Below, one piece after another: positions 45,918 to 59,137 of a stretch of DNA of 64,000 nucleotides. The DNA lies in contig JADNRZ010000001.1 of assembly GCA_015501605.1 (NCBI GenBank), forward strand, positions 930,001 to 994,000, read 5' to 3'. The notes beneath the pieces were generated by a model. The model was not told where the DNA came from, made no database searches, and saw nothing but the letters and a program-made list of their open reading frames with translations. A program made the translations under genes and the position numbers. Each line of letters starts with the position of its first letter. Position 1 is the first letter of the stretch. The stretch is from Panaeolus papilionaceus (lineage: Eukaryota; Basidiomycota; Agaricomycetes; Agaricales).

Positions 45918-47947
45918 TCACCGAGAGGGTTGGAAGTTTTTGATGTTGCGATCCAGTGTTGCCCGCAGACGCATTGCCTGCGGAATAAAGCGTCAATATC
46001 GGTGGAGGCATCAATAAGCATTTGAAATGTACCGCTGCATCTTCGGGACGAAGGGCACCTTTCGCCATGTTGTGTTTTCCAGCTCTGAGCTTTGTGCTCC
46101 TGTGTGTCGTCGGTGGTTTGCTAGGCCCAGAACCGTCTGCACTGATCAACTCCCGACATTCTTCGTCTGTTGGTACTTCGCCCTCAAGCAAGGAAAAGAA
46201 TTTGTATCGCAAGACAGCTTTAATCTGGTCCAGCTTGTGAGCCGTGTACCAGCCATCTCGTTCCTAAATCGTGTAAATATCTGGTCAGTCAGAGATAGTT
46301 CACAAAGCTCACGTTGCAGTCCTCTCTTAGGCCCTCTGGATCATGTATCATCTCCCGAAGCATAGGATCCACAATGTCGCAAAGCTGGAATGCCGCAGTT
46401 TCTTTCGTCAATGTCTTGCCGTCGAATATATGAGAATCCCTGATGAAATGTGAGATTTCGCCGTTTGCCGGGAATGTAACAAAGACCTACTTGCGCGCTG
46501 AATCTTGGGGCTCTGCTACATTTATTCGGTCTTGCCGTCTTGAAGTTACTGATGGCCTCGATATTGGGTGGTTGGCGTTTCGGAAGTACAGGCGCTGGTA
46601 GCTGCAAATATTCAGTTACTAGCAGGTCGAATGATATTCCAGTTACATACAATCTCGAGGAAGGGTCTTTGCGCGGGTCATAAGAGAACCTGACTAGGGT
46701 ATCTCTCCATGGGCCATCCTGGAAAACGTAACAACAGAGAGGTAAAAGGAGTTTTGAACTACTCAAAAGGTCAGGTACATTAGGTGTTTGGCGGAGGGGG
46801 AAAGACGTACTTGAGGATATCTCGTGAATCCACAGCAGAGAACTGGTTAAACAAGGACATTCTCGTCCATATCGCCCTCTCCTGGAAGAGCTGATGCAGA
46901 GATGGTTAAGGCTGATGGAGGTGCTAAGGCTATGAGGACGCTCACCTCATTCAGTCTAGACAATATCCTCTGGTTGACCTGGTCGCGTTCTGCTTCAACA
47001 GTTGCGGGTGGTTTATCTGGTACCTAAGGGGCGGTAAGTACTATGCGCTTTCCACGAGTAAATTTCTACAGACCTGAGCTTCAGAAAACATGATGGAGGC
47101 GGGACCGTAACCCTTCCAGCGCATGCGATTGATCATTCTCTTTCGCTCTTCTCCAGTCTCTTCATCAACCGTCGTTGAGACAATGGACGCGGTATTCGCT
47201 TTGAAGCTATACAGAAATTAAATAACATGAGTCAAGCAAGAAAACTGGTCACTAACTTGTAGCCCTGGGGAATAGTCTGCCGACTAAATATTGGAGGGGG
47301 AAAGAGTCTGAGAGCTTTGGACGCGTCTGTTTCTAATTGAGGGTCTAGATTCGTGACATCCGAGTCCTGTTTCGGTATCGTATAAGATGCCAGATAGTTT
47401 ACTACCCGCCTGTTGAGCCAGGAAGAAATAGAGAGGCATACCAAGAAACTTACCATCCATACGGTCCATCGCTAACCTGAGCTGGCTAATAGGATCCTCT
47501 GGGTCAGGGAGGTACTGAAAGTCTGCCATAGCTAGAGAAAAGTGTGTCACTAGATGTCCACATAATTTTTTGAAAGCGGTCGGTACCCCGAAATCGTACT
47601 GTCTTAGCCATAACACCAGCAATACTCGCAGTATATTCGCCCACATCGGGGTCATCTGGGTTCTTCTTCTTTCGCTTCCTCTTCACAACTTTGAGAACAA
47701 GATTATTGCTATTGCTAACTTCACCCATTATAGGATGTGCGAAAGGGTTCCCAGGTCGTAAGCTAAGCTCGAGCATAGGTTGCGTTTTGCCGGCGACTCT
47801 TTTGAATGCTTGGTCGATTTTTGACTGACCACCCAGTGCGTTGACCGCAATGGGTACAGATGCATGTTTGACATATCCGGGGTATTCAATCGAATAAAAT
47901 GACTGTTGCGGAATAGGTTTTTCTGGAGCAGCAGGTGGGCGCTCCAT
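45918..47947 (-). CDS. TFIIIC subunit (Tfc1/Sfc1/GTF3C5 family)
   Basis: Many short exons from ATG at 47947 (MERPPAAPEKPIPQQ). Diagnostic parts: FYSIEYPGYVKHASVPIAVNALGG and LELSLRPGNPFAHPI in exon 1, the family N-terminal signature, followed by a basic RKRKKKNPDDPD loop. Later exons include DFQYLPDPEDP, FKANTASIVSTTVDEETGEERKRMINRMRWKG, DGPWRDTLVRFSYDPRKDPSSR and LPKRQPPNIEAISNF. The protein is part of the tau-A module that binds the A box of tRNA genes for RNA polymerase III. The end is uncertain. A plausible last intron (GTACAT...CCGCAG, about 45970-46030) leads to a stop at 45918; read without it, the frame stops at 45877. Confidence 0.85.
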
Positions 47948-48087
47948 AGTGTGTAACAGATGAGTGAGGAGAACAAGTTCAAAAGAGCACAAGGTGCGAA
48001 TTGTAGATGAAATCTTATCGCATGGACAAGGAATCTTATCTATCTCCTTATTAATGTTCATATTCGCTCCTCATCCAAACCAACCTC

Positions 48088-48674
48088 CTACTTCATCTTT
48101 TTCATAACCTCTTGCATCTCTTGAATAACGTCCTAGAAACATGATTATATATATAATCTCCACAGACAAGCAGACCACATTTCTTCTTACCTTTCCGGTC
48201 AAATCCACACCTGCTTCCTTCAACGTCTCCAACAACTGTTTCGACGCGTCACGGAACTCAGCGTTCATGAAAAGTTTCGACATTTGTAGCATGGAGGGAG
48301 GCTTCCCTGACGAGAAATCAATGCCTAACATATGAGCAGATTAAACTCTTAAACGTAACAGGCAACACAACACCCAATATCTTACCATGCTTCTTCATCG
48401 TCTCTCCGAAGTTCTGCAACGCCTGTATCGCCTCTGGGTTTGATGCGAGTTTCTGGTACACAGAGGATTGCTTGAAAGCGTCTACGGCTTCTTCATTCGT
48501 GCCAGGTTCCGGAACTTCTTTTGCCAGACGTCGAGGTGAGGTCGAGAACAGCGCACGAGGAGCAGTTGGTGAGGAGCGGGCGAGAAGTCGTGATGTGCTG
48601 GGTTGTGAGATCCGTGTGCATGCCCTAACAACCAAATAAGGAGATACGCTGGACAGGGTTCGCGAAAGCAACAT
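48088..48674 (-). CDS. Small mitochondrial protein of unknown function
   Basis: Three exons (48674 to about 48386, about 48327-48194, about 48132-48088). The first ~50 residues (MLLSRTLSSVSPYLVVRACTR, then an Arg/Ser/Thr-rich stretch ending ALFSTSPRRLA) form a clear mitochondrial presequence. The mature part is a ~95-residue acidic, all-helical protein (AFKQSSVYQKLASNPEAIQALQNF, MLQMSKLFMNAEFRDASKQLLETLKEAG) ending DVIQEMQEVMKKMK. No domain I can name. The helical repeats of NPEAIQAL and AEFRDASKQL type resemble loosely the DP/STI1 helical modules of co-chaperones, but this is only an impression. ATG at 48674 was chosen because the presequence begins exactly there; upstream in-frame residues do not look like a leader. 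Confidence 0.75.
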
Positions 48675-49217
48675 ATTGGAAGAGTTGTTGGGGGTTGTGG
48701 GGTAGAGTTTTGTGAAGGCAGGGAAACCCGTCAAATTCACTTGGAGGTTATGGTTTCTCACGCGCTTGGCACAATGACGAAATGTGCCGATGGTCAAAGG
48801 AGCATTCAAACACATTCCGTAGTAGACCATCTATGTCAGGTCGTAATCTTCAATTGCACCATATAAACGAAACTAGTACAGTACTAACTAAACTCTAACA
48901 ACAACTTGAACAAGGGTATGGCAAAACGTTGAAGGAATAAGTGACAGATAACAGTGCCCAGAATGAATGGAGTGGCAAGTCGAAGAGAGAAAATATCCAA
49001 GTCATAACTGTCTACCAATGATAGAAATACATAATGGGTGAGGTGGATATTATATGAGTATAATGTACAGAAAGCATGCCAGAAGTGAGAATGACGGGAC
49101 AGCAATGTTCAAACAAGACAACGAAGAGAGAAATTACGAAAAAATAGGGTTCGAGCAAGGAAGAAAGCGGTCCAATGAGAAAACATGAAAGGGGGTGTCA
49201 CAGTGTGGTTTACAGAG
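48675..49217. other. Intergenic between tandem minus-strand genes
   Basis: 5' side of the mitochondrial protein gene and 3' side of the WG-repeat protein gene. No gene seen. Confidence 0.6.
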
Positions 49218-52200
49218 TTAGCCCAACCAGAGCTTCCACCACTTGCGCTTTTTCTTTTGCTGTGCACCAGGGGTTGTGGCCTTTGCTTTGGCAGTGGTCG
49301 CAGTGGTTTTGCGTAGCTGGCCCTGCTTACTCTGAGCCTGCGTCTGAACTGCAGGTTGTTTCTTGGGAAGCCTACGTAGAATTAACAACGTTAGCCTCGT
49401 GAAGGAAGAACAAAACGGGACCACAATGACGTCGTCACAAGACAAGACACAACAAAAATTGTACTCACTCATCAACCATCACGACGTAGTCGGTCTCCTT
49501 CGGAAGCTGCTTCAGAATCGCGCTCGCCTCGGCGTGATATTTTAGCTTAGACTTTTCTGGGATGTTTATCTTGCGTCTCCAAATAGCCACGCTCTGCCCA
49601 GACTCCGAAGGAAGGAACACAAACACGACAACCTGCGACAACGGATTGTAAAACGCGACAGACTCTTGAAGAATCTTATCCATCGTGCTTTGCAAAATGG
49701 GGAACGGCAACCAGTCAAAAGCAGGTTCATTCGGGAACTGAGGCGTCCTGAAGGCAACATTGATGAACAGTGCTCCTCGTTCCCGGGTGGCGATGAATTT
49801 CTGAAGCTATTTATAAATCTTATCAGCCTCTATTTACCCGGAGGTATGAATCGTTTAAAACACGTACCCCATACGTCCCAATATTAAACGACATCTTCTG
49901 CACCCATGCCAGCATAGCAGCAACTCGAGGGTCCTTGTCAGGTGAGAACCGCCAATACAAGCGCTCCTTGGCGAACCGAGCGTTGGAAAAGAACGCGTTG
50001 GTGACAAACTGCATCGCTGCGCCTTGCGACTCGAGGAACCTTACATTGGATGGGTCGTTGATGATGGTCGCACGCATACCCTGCTGGGCCTGCTGTAGGG
50101 TTTTGGAAGGGATGCTTCTAGGGCTGCCACCCCAGATCTCTGAATTCTTGGGTGAGAAATGTACTTTGCGGTTCGGATCGAATTCGTTGGCCAGCTCGTC
50201 CATCCCATTCCAATCTTCAGCCTCCCAAGTGGTCTTCTGCTTGCCTTTCTGTTGTTGTTGTTGTTGTTGCTGCTGCTGCTGCTGTGCCAAATACTGCATC
50301 TCTTGTTGTTTGATCATCGTGATTTGCTGCTGAATCTGCTGAAGCCTTTGCACATTGACAGGTCCACCAGTCTTGCCCGATGCAACCTGCGCTTGGAGGA
50401 ACAGGGCGTTGAGAATTTGGGAACGTTGTTGGGGAGTTATATTAGGCTTGCTGCCATTCTCAGCCGAGGCGTTTCCATTGGCATGACCATTACCACCACC
50501 CCAAGCATCCTTCGACTGTCCAGCAGCAGGACTCCATTCGCCTTGAACCTCTCCCCACGCACTGCCAGTCTTCTGACCCCATTCATCGCCCTTTCCACCC
50601 CATGCATCGCCCGCACCTTTGGTTCCCCATGTGTCTCCTTTGCTGCCCCAAGTATCACCATTGCCGTTTGACTGACCCCAACCAGCATCGGCCTTTCCAC
50701 CATTCTGACCCCATGCATCTCCCTTTCCTCCATTCTGACCCCATGCATCGGCCGCCTTACCACCAGCTTGACCCCAAGCATCAGCCTTACCACCACCCCA
50801 TGCATCGCTTCCTTTAACGCTGTTCCAATCCTGCTGACCCCATTCGCCGGCATGCTTGTGCTGACTGCCCTTGGTCGAGTGACCACCCCACCCCGCCTGA
50901 CCCCATTCCTCCGATGCATTTGCGCGTCCACGTTGGTGGCCATTTTTAGAACCGGCGTGCTGACCCCATCCCTCATCGGCCCAGTCCTCATACGTTCCAT
51001 CATCATCCGTGTAGTCGTCATCATCCTCATCTTCGTCATCGTCAGGAGCTTTACCCCATGCTTCCCAACTCTGGTTCTGAGCCTTGCCTGGATGCTGTGC
51101 ACCATTTCGGCCATGAAGGGAATGGCCCGTGAAGCTCGCAGCTGATGGGGCGGCATATGAATGATGTTTGCGATGCTGTGCACCGACATGATGGGTTTGA
51201 GGACGCATATTTCGTTGTTGGAATTGCTGAGACCAAGCGTCATGCGAATACATACTGTTCATTTTCGCTTGTTGAGGTTGAGCAGCGTGCGGTTGTGGAT
51301 TTTGATGTCGGGTACCAGCCCAAGGATCAGGGGCTTTTGTGGGGGTATCAGAATACTTGGCGCGTGCGTTATTGCTCCAAGCGTTGCCGCCTGTATGAAT
51401 CCAGCTGGGATCAGGTGGAATAGCTGCTGGTTTGCGAGCGGTAGCGGTTCCTGCAAAGGCTTTGGGGCCATTCCAAGGCTGGGACGATGTGACAGATGCC
51501 GGCGGTTGAGTTGATTGAGGCGATGGAGCGCTACTTCTTCGGCGGTGTGTGTAGGTATGTTCGCGTGCATATGCAGACGCTGTGGATAGTGGTTTCTTTG
51601 GGGGTGGGTCTGGGGACACGGGCATGGATACAGCAGGTAGTTCGTGATGAGAGTGGAGATCAGATTGATAATTCGGCATAGGTGACTTTGCATATGCTCT
51701 GCTTTCTTCAAACTTTCTCGCGGCCTCACTTGCAGAACTGACTTTCTGATTTTGGGCATGATGTGCAGCCATTGCGGCAGCTTGGATTGATACGGTAGGA
51801 TGAGGCGGCGGTGATCCTTTCCTTGAACGATCTCCTGGAGTAGCTGTCAAAGTGCGACTTGGGTGATCTTGCTGACCGTAGTCATCATTAGTTCCCCAGA
51901 CTGCTGGTTGCTGATGCTGATGCTGATCCCAATTATCAGCAGAATAAGCAGCGCTAGCAGCTAGAGATTGCCTGCGAGTCGACTGAATGGGAGAAGAAAT
52001 TTCTGTAATGGTCGTAAGTGCCCGATTATTTTGCATTGGCTGTGCTGGAAGATGTTGTTGCTCTTCCCAAGTATCTGCAGGTTGAGTATCCCATGTATCC
52101 TGGTGTTGTTGTTGTGGTGCAGTACCCCAAGCTTCACTGCTATAACTTGCATTATCACCCCAACCACCACCACTACCATTTGTTGGCGCAGTTGGTGGGT

Positions 52201-52401
52201 ATTCATCATGATGTTCATCTATAAACAAATAAATTATTTTGACCATTAAACCCGAACATTTTTGAAAGAAATACCTTGAAAATGATGATGATGTTCAATA
52301 TTCTGTGTTACTGTTGGTTCTGGTCTGGGTTCTGGCTCTGGTGGTACTGGCTTTGTCTGCTGTTTCTCATCTTTTTGCTTTCCCTTCAACTTCTTGGCCA
52401 T
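49218..52401 (-). CDS. WG-repeat, polyQ protein with conserved fungal C-terminal domain
   Basis: Four exons: 52401 to about 52275 (MAKKLKGKQKDEK..., His tract), 52219-49869 (main), about 49806-49475, and a final short exon to TAA at 49218. The large middle is disordered. It holds a series of DAWGGGKADAWGQ / GDAWGQNGGK / GDTWGSKG units (about 50550-50820), with many more WG or GW pairs elsewhere, and a Gln run encoded near 50260-50285. The C-terminal ~180 residues are ordered: KERLYWRFSPDKDPRVAAMLAW, then LFINVAFRTPQFPNEPAFDWLPFPILQ and SGQSVAIWRRKINIPEK. This domain recurs in mushroom proteins (some annotations call it CcmS-related), but I know no function. The tail is basic (KKKRKWWKLWLG). 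Confidence 0.75.
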
Positions 52402-52618
52402 GTAAGTACCACCTCTCAGTACTCTTGGTCGTTGAGTATCAAGGGATATAAAAGTCCCACGATATACCAGGGATTGATGATGAGCAAGATGGCTGTGTCT
52501 GGGTATATAAGAGGAACATTTTTGATGAATTCGGTTTTTTTCCCTGAGACTGGACTCTCATCCACATCCAAGCACCGTCCGTGACGACAGACTCAGGTTA
52601 AGTCTAGTGCATCCTCCA

Positions 52619-53743
52619 ATGGCATCCCAATACTGGAGCTGGTTCTTCACAATCCTCTTCCTATTTGTTCAACCTGCTTTCGGTCACAAGTTCTCAAATG
52701 TCATTATTTCGAGGAGTCTTATTGAGCACATGGTCTATCCGTATGTGTCCAATAAATTTTTCTCTCTCTCTTTGTTTCTCATAATTTTGTATTATAGACG
52801 AGAAGTTCCAAAGAAGACGACCTTTTTGGCTGTAGCCATTACTGCTAGTGTCATTCTAGTATCCGGTCTAATAGGTCTATATATTCTCTACAGACGGCAG
52901 AGAGTCCGTGTAGGAGATGCAGAGGGGCGGCCAGGAGGTGATAAACCTCATTGGTGGATGGTGGAGGGCGCAAACAAGCAGCTAAAGTGGTTTAAGAATG
53001 CAGATGGGGGGTCAGCGCCCACTGGCGAACCAGACGGACGAGGCCGTATAGACCGCCTCAAGGAGGCTCTACAGCGGCAGGGTTCCCTCACAAAGAATTC
53101 TGATTCGACCAATGTGGCGAAACCTAACGCAGTGATCAGTCCTGACCTCCCTCTACAAACCGATCCGAACCTGCTGCATAAACCACAATACCCTGATGTC
53201 CTAGAACGAGGCTATCAGGCTCCAGTCTACCCGATACAGTCACCGCCTCAGTCATACGAGAACGCTGGCTCCATCCCTCAATTAAATTTGGCACCACCCC
53301 CTCAAGGTTTAACTCGCTCGTCGTCAGCTCGTCAGGCCGAACGACGCACTGGTGCTCCTCGGTCTCCAGCTGGCCGTCGACGCAGCTTGTTAAACCGAAA
53401 AGACATGGTTCAGCAACGAAACCCTTTCCTCCCTCCAGATGCATCTTTTTCCTCTTTCTCTTCTCTCGCAGTCCCCGGTGACCCTTACGCCGACTCCCCT
53501 GCATCAGCTCCAGCGCACGGGCCCGATCAATTCCAGCTCAATCAGTCATACGTCCCTCTACCACCGCAAGCAGGTTTAGCTCCTCCTGCCAACGAGGGCC
53601 CTTCACCTCGCAATGTAGTTCGCAAGCCAGTACCGACACCTCTACAGCTAGACGAGCCAACAACTCCAGGTACACCTAAAACTGGACGCAAGTTGAAATT
53701 CGGTCTTCCCACCAACCCTCGCATGCGCGGTGGGCACACATGA
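52619..53743 (+). CDS. Single-pass membrane protein of unknown function
   Basis: From ATG at 52619: signal peptide (WSWFFTILFLFVQPAFG), short ~20-residue lumenal part, transmembrane helix (FLAVAITASVILVSGLIGLYILY) and stop-transfer RRQR, then a ~280-residue Pro/Ser/Arg-rich cytosolic tail ending RMRGGHT. An intron is predicted at 52741-52797 (GTATGT...TATAG, 57 nt). It is a multiple of three and has no stop, so the unspliced frame is also open and would add a hydrophobic stretch (SNKFFSLSLFLIILYY). An upstream in-frame ATG exists at 52607. It is divergent from the WG-repeat gene (start at 52401), with a ~200-bp shared promoter. No family recognised; single-pass proteins of this form in fungi are often cell-surface or septal proteins, but that is inference only. 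Confidence 0.7.
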   Translation: MASQYWSWFFTILFLFVQPAFGHKFSNVIISRSLIEHMVYPYVSNKFFSLSLFLIILYYRREVPKKTTFLAVAITASVILVSGLIGLYILYRRQRVRVGDAEGRPGGDKPHWWMVEGANKQLKWFKNADGGSAPTGEPDGRGRIDRLKEALQRQGSLTKNSDSTNVAKPNAVISPDLPLQTDPNLLHKPQYPDVLERGYQAPVYPIQSPPQSYENAGSIPQLNLAPPPQGLTRSSSARQAERRTGAPRSPAGRRRSLLNRKDMVQQRNPFLPPDASFSSFSSLAVPGDPYADSPASAPAHGPDQFQLNQSYVPLPPQAGLAPPANEGPSPRNVVRKPVPTPLQLDEPTTPGTPKTGRKLKFGLPTNPRMRGGHT

Positions 53744-53975
53744 TGGGGCTATTTATTTTCATTTCTTCCTTCGAATTACAGTCCCTCGTCTTTGATGCAT
53801 TTGATGTACTTCTTTTCTATTTTATTTCATGGAATAGAATACGATCCGTTAGCAACCGCCCGCCATCTTTTTGTGTGAGTGATATTGAATCAAGCATTAG
53901 CGATGCATCATTCGAAAACTCTATGCGGTATGTAATAAGGCCCCAAATAGTGTGATCAGTCCCTGACCACCCATC

Positions 53976-55710
<1,735 letters not shown>

Positions 55711-56075
55711 GGTTGTCGTTATCGTCGTCGTTGTCTGTGTTGAACTTGAGTTGCAAGTATTTTTCTGGGCTCTTGAGTTCGGCCGATTACCGAGCATGAC
55801 AGAAATGTTCTCACGTGTTTATAAAAATAGGGGCAGAATGTCAGTGTCAGTGCCAACTCCATGTCACTGTCAAAGGCTGTCTTCACAAACAACGAGTACG
55901 TACACAGGAAGCACAGATAACGTGTGTTTCTATAAATTAATTGCAATGAAGGGACCCTCATGGATATGTGAAATATAGAGAGCATGATGTACCTGAAATG
56001 CGCAGCGAACTACATACTACCTAGCATACTTACTACGAAAGCTAGCGTAGGAAAATGGGCATATCTACAATCGTA
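55711..56075. other. Intergenic, upstream of LYS12
   Basis: Promoter of LYS12 and 3' flank of the APH-like gene. No gene seen. Confidence 0.6.
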
Positions 56076-56999
56076 CTAGAGTTGATTCAAGACCTGAATA
56101 ATCAAGTTATTGACCGAAACAATTTCAGCGTTTCTACGAGGTTCAGGGAAAATACGGCGGAGCAGCTTATCCCAGCCAGGCGTTATCGAATGGGGATTGT
56201 GCATCGTACAGTACTCCCAGTAAGCCGGGTAAAAGCCAGCTGTACACCAGTCAATGACACCTGTTATTGTCGTACCCTCGACCATAATATTCTGAGGTAA
56301 AAGGTCACCATGAACGAAATGGACCTTGTCGTCGATAGGCAGATGTTGAAGGATAGTCTCGACATTATGTTCGCCAATGGCAGGGTTTAGGAGTCGGCGA
56401 AAATGTTCAATGAAGTCAGCGCACGATGGGAATGCATGAGGAGGGCTGTGTTGCCATCCGAAGAAAGAGTTGCAGAATGGACCACCATTGACATTCCCAA
56501 GAGCGCTGGACTTGACACTGGCCATTCTCTTCAATATCCCCCTCATTTGCCCTGCGACGATATCGAGCTCTTCGTCCGACATGGACTCCAGAACGCTTAT
56601 CAATGGCACTCCCGGGCACTTCTCCATGCACATGTACCACACCTTGGGCCTATCCCAATATGATAGATCCGGTCGAGGAGTAGGTGTGGGCGCGTGGTGG
56701 AATATTTGAGGACCAGGAATGCCGACGACGTCTTTAGCAAACTTTGCAGCTTGAACTTCGTCTGTGAGGTCGTGAGTGTACTTCCAAACAACGTTTCGAG
56801 AGGGATCGAAGACGACCTTGCCCCCAGCCCATTGACTTTCGAAGAGCACTACGGTGTCTGGTATCTCGTCGATTTCTTTGCGTGAAGTTGGACGCCATGA
56901 TTGTTGGTTGGATATCGAAGAATGTTGGTGATCCATGAAGGTTAATGGTAAGCTTATTTCGCTTCCAATCCCATTTCCGTTTGCAATTTCAAGTGGCAC
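56076..56999 (-). CDS. APH-family phosphotransferase (kinase-like)
   Basis: A single 307-codon exon from ATG at 56999 to 56076. Kinase-like features: VVFDPSRNVVWKYT (ATP-lobe Lys), EVQAAKFAKDVVGIPGPQI, the catalytic loop FVHGDLLPQNIMVEG and the metal motif GVIDWCTAGFYPAYWEY. These are hallmarks of the aminoglycoside phosphotransferase / choline-kinase-like family (APH). Mushroom genomes have tens of such genes; the substrates are mostly unknown, so drug resistance should not be assumed. Both catalytic Asp residues are present, so it is probably active. Intronless, unlike its neighbours, as common for this family. Head-to-head with CDT2 across ~140 bp. Confidence 0.9.
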   Translation of the reverse strand: MPLEIANGNGIGSEISLPLTFMDHQHSSISNQQSWRPTSRKEIDEIPDTVVLFESQWAGGKVVFDPSRNVVWKYTHDLTDEVQAAKFAKDVVGIPGPQIFHHAPTPTPRPDLSYWDRPKVWYMCMEKCPGVPLISVLESMSDEELDIVAGQMRGILKRMASVKSSALGNVNGGPFCNSFFGWQHSPPHAFPSCADFIEHFRRLLNPAIGEHNVETILQHLPIDDKVHFVHGDLLPQNIMVEGTTITGVIDWCTAGFYPAYWEYCTMHNPHSITPGWDKLLRRIFPEPRRNAEIVSVNNLIIQVLNQL

Positions 57000-57136
57000 A
57001 TCAATTCAATTTCATTTTAATTTCAAAACGCGCTTTAAGCCGAGTCACGTGAATTCGCGTTGTCACAAATGTTACATACGCGTTTAAGCATTGTCACAAC
57101 CGCGTCTCTTCGTTTGCAGACCTTGTCTTCCTCGAA

Positions 57137-58942
57137 ATGCTTGACAGCTCCCCTGTATCCGCTCCGAGGCAGGTCCTTAAAGAGACAGTTAACGTCGCTC
57201 AGACTCCTATAACAAAGCTATCATGGTTTCTACCAACACCACCGACGGGGAAAAGCTCGACATCGACAGCGAGGCGCCGGAAATCGACCCAAGTGGATGC
57301 TACACCGACAAAGCGTAGAAAGATAGAGGTAGCAGACGACTCGAGTGATGAGTCGGACTCGGAATATGAGGATGACGACCTCATCGACATCGACATTCCT
57401 TGTCGGCCACGTACCGACTTTCACAGACCGATGTACAACCAGTCAAATTCAGCGCACCGACCGCTAATGCACAGTACGCACTCATTTGCGCAAAATTATG
57501 CTTGTATATCTTACCTCTTACTACAGGTTCGAAATCCAACACCCTGAAAACATTTGTATCTTCCAATAAAGCGGATACATACAAATGCCATTCAATTCAA
57601 CAAGACGAGTCGTTGGCCTCGGTGTATACATGTTCATACTCCCATGGTGTGTAGACTTGTTCAAATGTCAGACCTTCTCTCATAAATTCTGTTGTATAGG
57701 CGCTAAACGTGATGCAAAGCCTATGTTGGCACTAGCTACAGAGCAAGGAACGGTACACGTAGTGGACGCCTCCAAGAGAAAAGACTGGGACTCGGGTGCG
57801 TTGAACCTGACCTATTACTAAGTAGTCCCTCTAACATACCACATTTTCAGAACCACAGCGACAAGTTATACAAGCTCACAACAATGCTGTTTTCAATATT
57901 AAATGGAGTCCAGACGACTCCCTCATTGCAACCTGCTCAGGCGACCAAACGATACGTATGTCGTGTCCAAGGACGGGTGTCATAACACACGTACTGAAGG
58001 GTCACACGAGTACTGTTAAATGTGTCGCATGGGATCCACACCACAAATCAATACTAGCGTCGGGAGGGAGGGATGGATCGATTTGCATTTGGGACCTGAG
58101 GTTGTCAACGATGTCCACGAGACCTAATGGAGATGAAATTCGTTCATTACAGCCGTCCATAACGATCACGAGTGCTCATGAAGATTCCACACCAAAGGCG
58201 CCCAGGGCGCGCACCAAAAATATTGTAACCCCAAGAACAGTCACAGATGTTTTTTTCTCAGATTTAAATCCCAGCCAGCTCATTAGTAGCGGCTCTTTTG
58301 ATGGGTCAGTTTCCTTGTCCATCAAACGAGCTAATTTATTCATTCCTTTACCTTCTCAGAGTCCTGCGGTGCTGGGATCTCCGCACACCACCTTCGAAAC
58401 GAGGAAGAACCCCGAAGCAACGTCGACCACCCATGTTATACTCGTCTTCTCTTGATCCAACATCAGAAGGCTCTCGACGTCCACGCGGAATAATCAGTCT
58501 GGCCAATGGCACAGGCCCTTCAGCAGGTCTCGTGTTCGCTGTCGGCGCAGATTCTCGGATCCACACGTACGAGTTGCCGTCGCTCACGCCCAAAGTGCAA
58601 ACTTTGCAGGATACGCAGCTGCAAGCCGGCAGCTTTTACGTGGGCCTGTCTGTGTCGACGTGTGGGCGATGGCTGGCTTGTGGGGGGTCGGGGGACAAAG
58701 GAAGCAGCTTCTTGTTCGACATCGAAAATGCCGCGACACGGCCACGTCTTCAGCCTCTGAAACCCATCGAACTTAAGGGCCACAAGGGTGAGGTGTCGGC
58801 TGTAGATTGGGCAGCAGATTCGCTCGCGACGTGTGGTGATGACGGAATAGTCCGAGTATGGAGGCCTGAGGCTGAAACCTATCGGAGCTGCTTGGAGGAC
58901 CCAGAAGAAGCACGTTGGAACTGGAGCTGGGCGTCTTCATGA
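57137..58942 (+). CDS. CDT2: WD40 substrate receptor CDT2 (DTL) of CRL4 ubiquitin ligase
   Basis: N-terminus: Ser/Thr-rich, then a basic-acidic stretch (TKRRKIEVADDSSDESDSEYEDDD). The WD40 blades include MLALATEQGTVHVVDASKRKDWD, VIQAHNNAVFNIKWSPDDSLIATCSGDQTIR, VLKGHTSTVKCVAWDPHHKSILASGGRDGSICIWDLR, and SSGSFDGVLRCWDLRTPP. The last two blades are YVGLSVSTCGRWLACGGSGDKGSSFLFD and LKGHKGEVSAVDWAADSLATCGDDGIVRVWR. Two WDLR (WDxR, DDB1-binding) boxes and the inserted TSAHEDSTPKAPRARTKNIVTPR loop are typical of Cdt2/DTL, which targets Cdt1, p21-type inhibitors and Spd1 when bound to PCNA. About four introns, one at 58303-58357. Stop at 58942. Read-through at about 57950 leaves MSCP where LWD is expected, so a splice site there may need revision. 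Confidence 0.8.
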
Positions 58943-59137
58943 CGTTAATGATTAGTTTTGACTCAAAAACTGTAGCATAGTGATAATGGAAGACTGGTTA
59001 AGAAACAGCCATATTGTACAATTAAGGTATCCTGTAAGTGATAAGGATGCATCCGGTGTAGAGAACGTGAAAGGTGCAAGCAATAACAACAGCAGCTAAG
59101 AAGACGTGGATGGAATGAGGTTAAAAGATATCAAAGT
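58943..59137. other. Intergenic between convergent genes
   Basis: 3' flanks of CDT2 and ARL1. Nothing else seen. Confidence 0.6.

Noticed and set aside
50437..51243. Long antisense/alternative frame within the WG-repeat gene
   Set aside because: It is a shadow of the repetitive coding sequence in another frame, with unnatural Met/Arg-rich composition.
56076..56999. APH-like gene as an antibiotic-resistance gene
   Set aside because: The family is large in fungi with unknown substrates; nothing here points to resistance.
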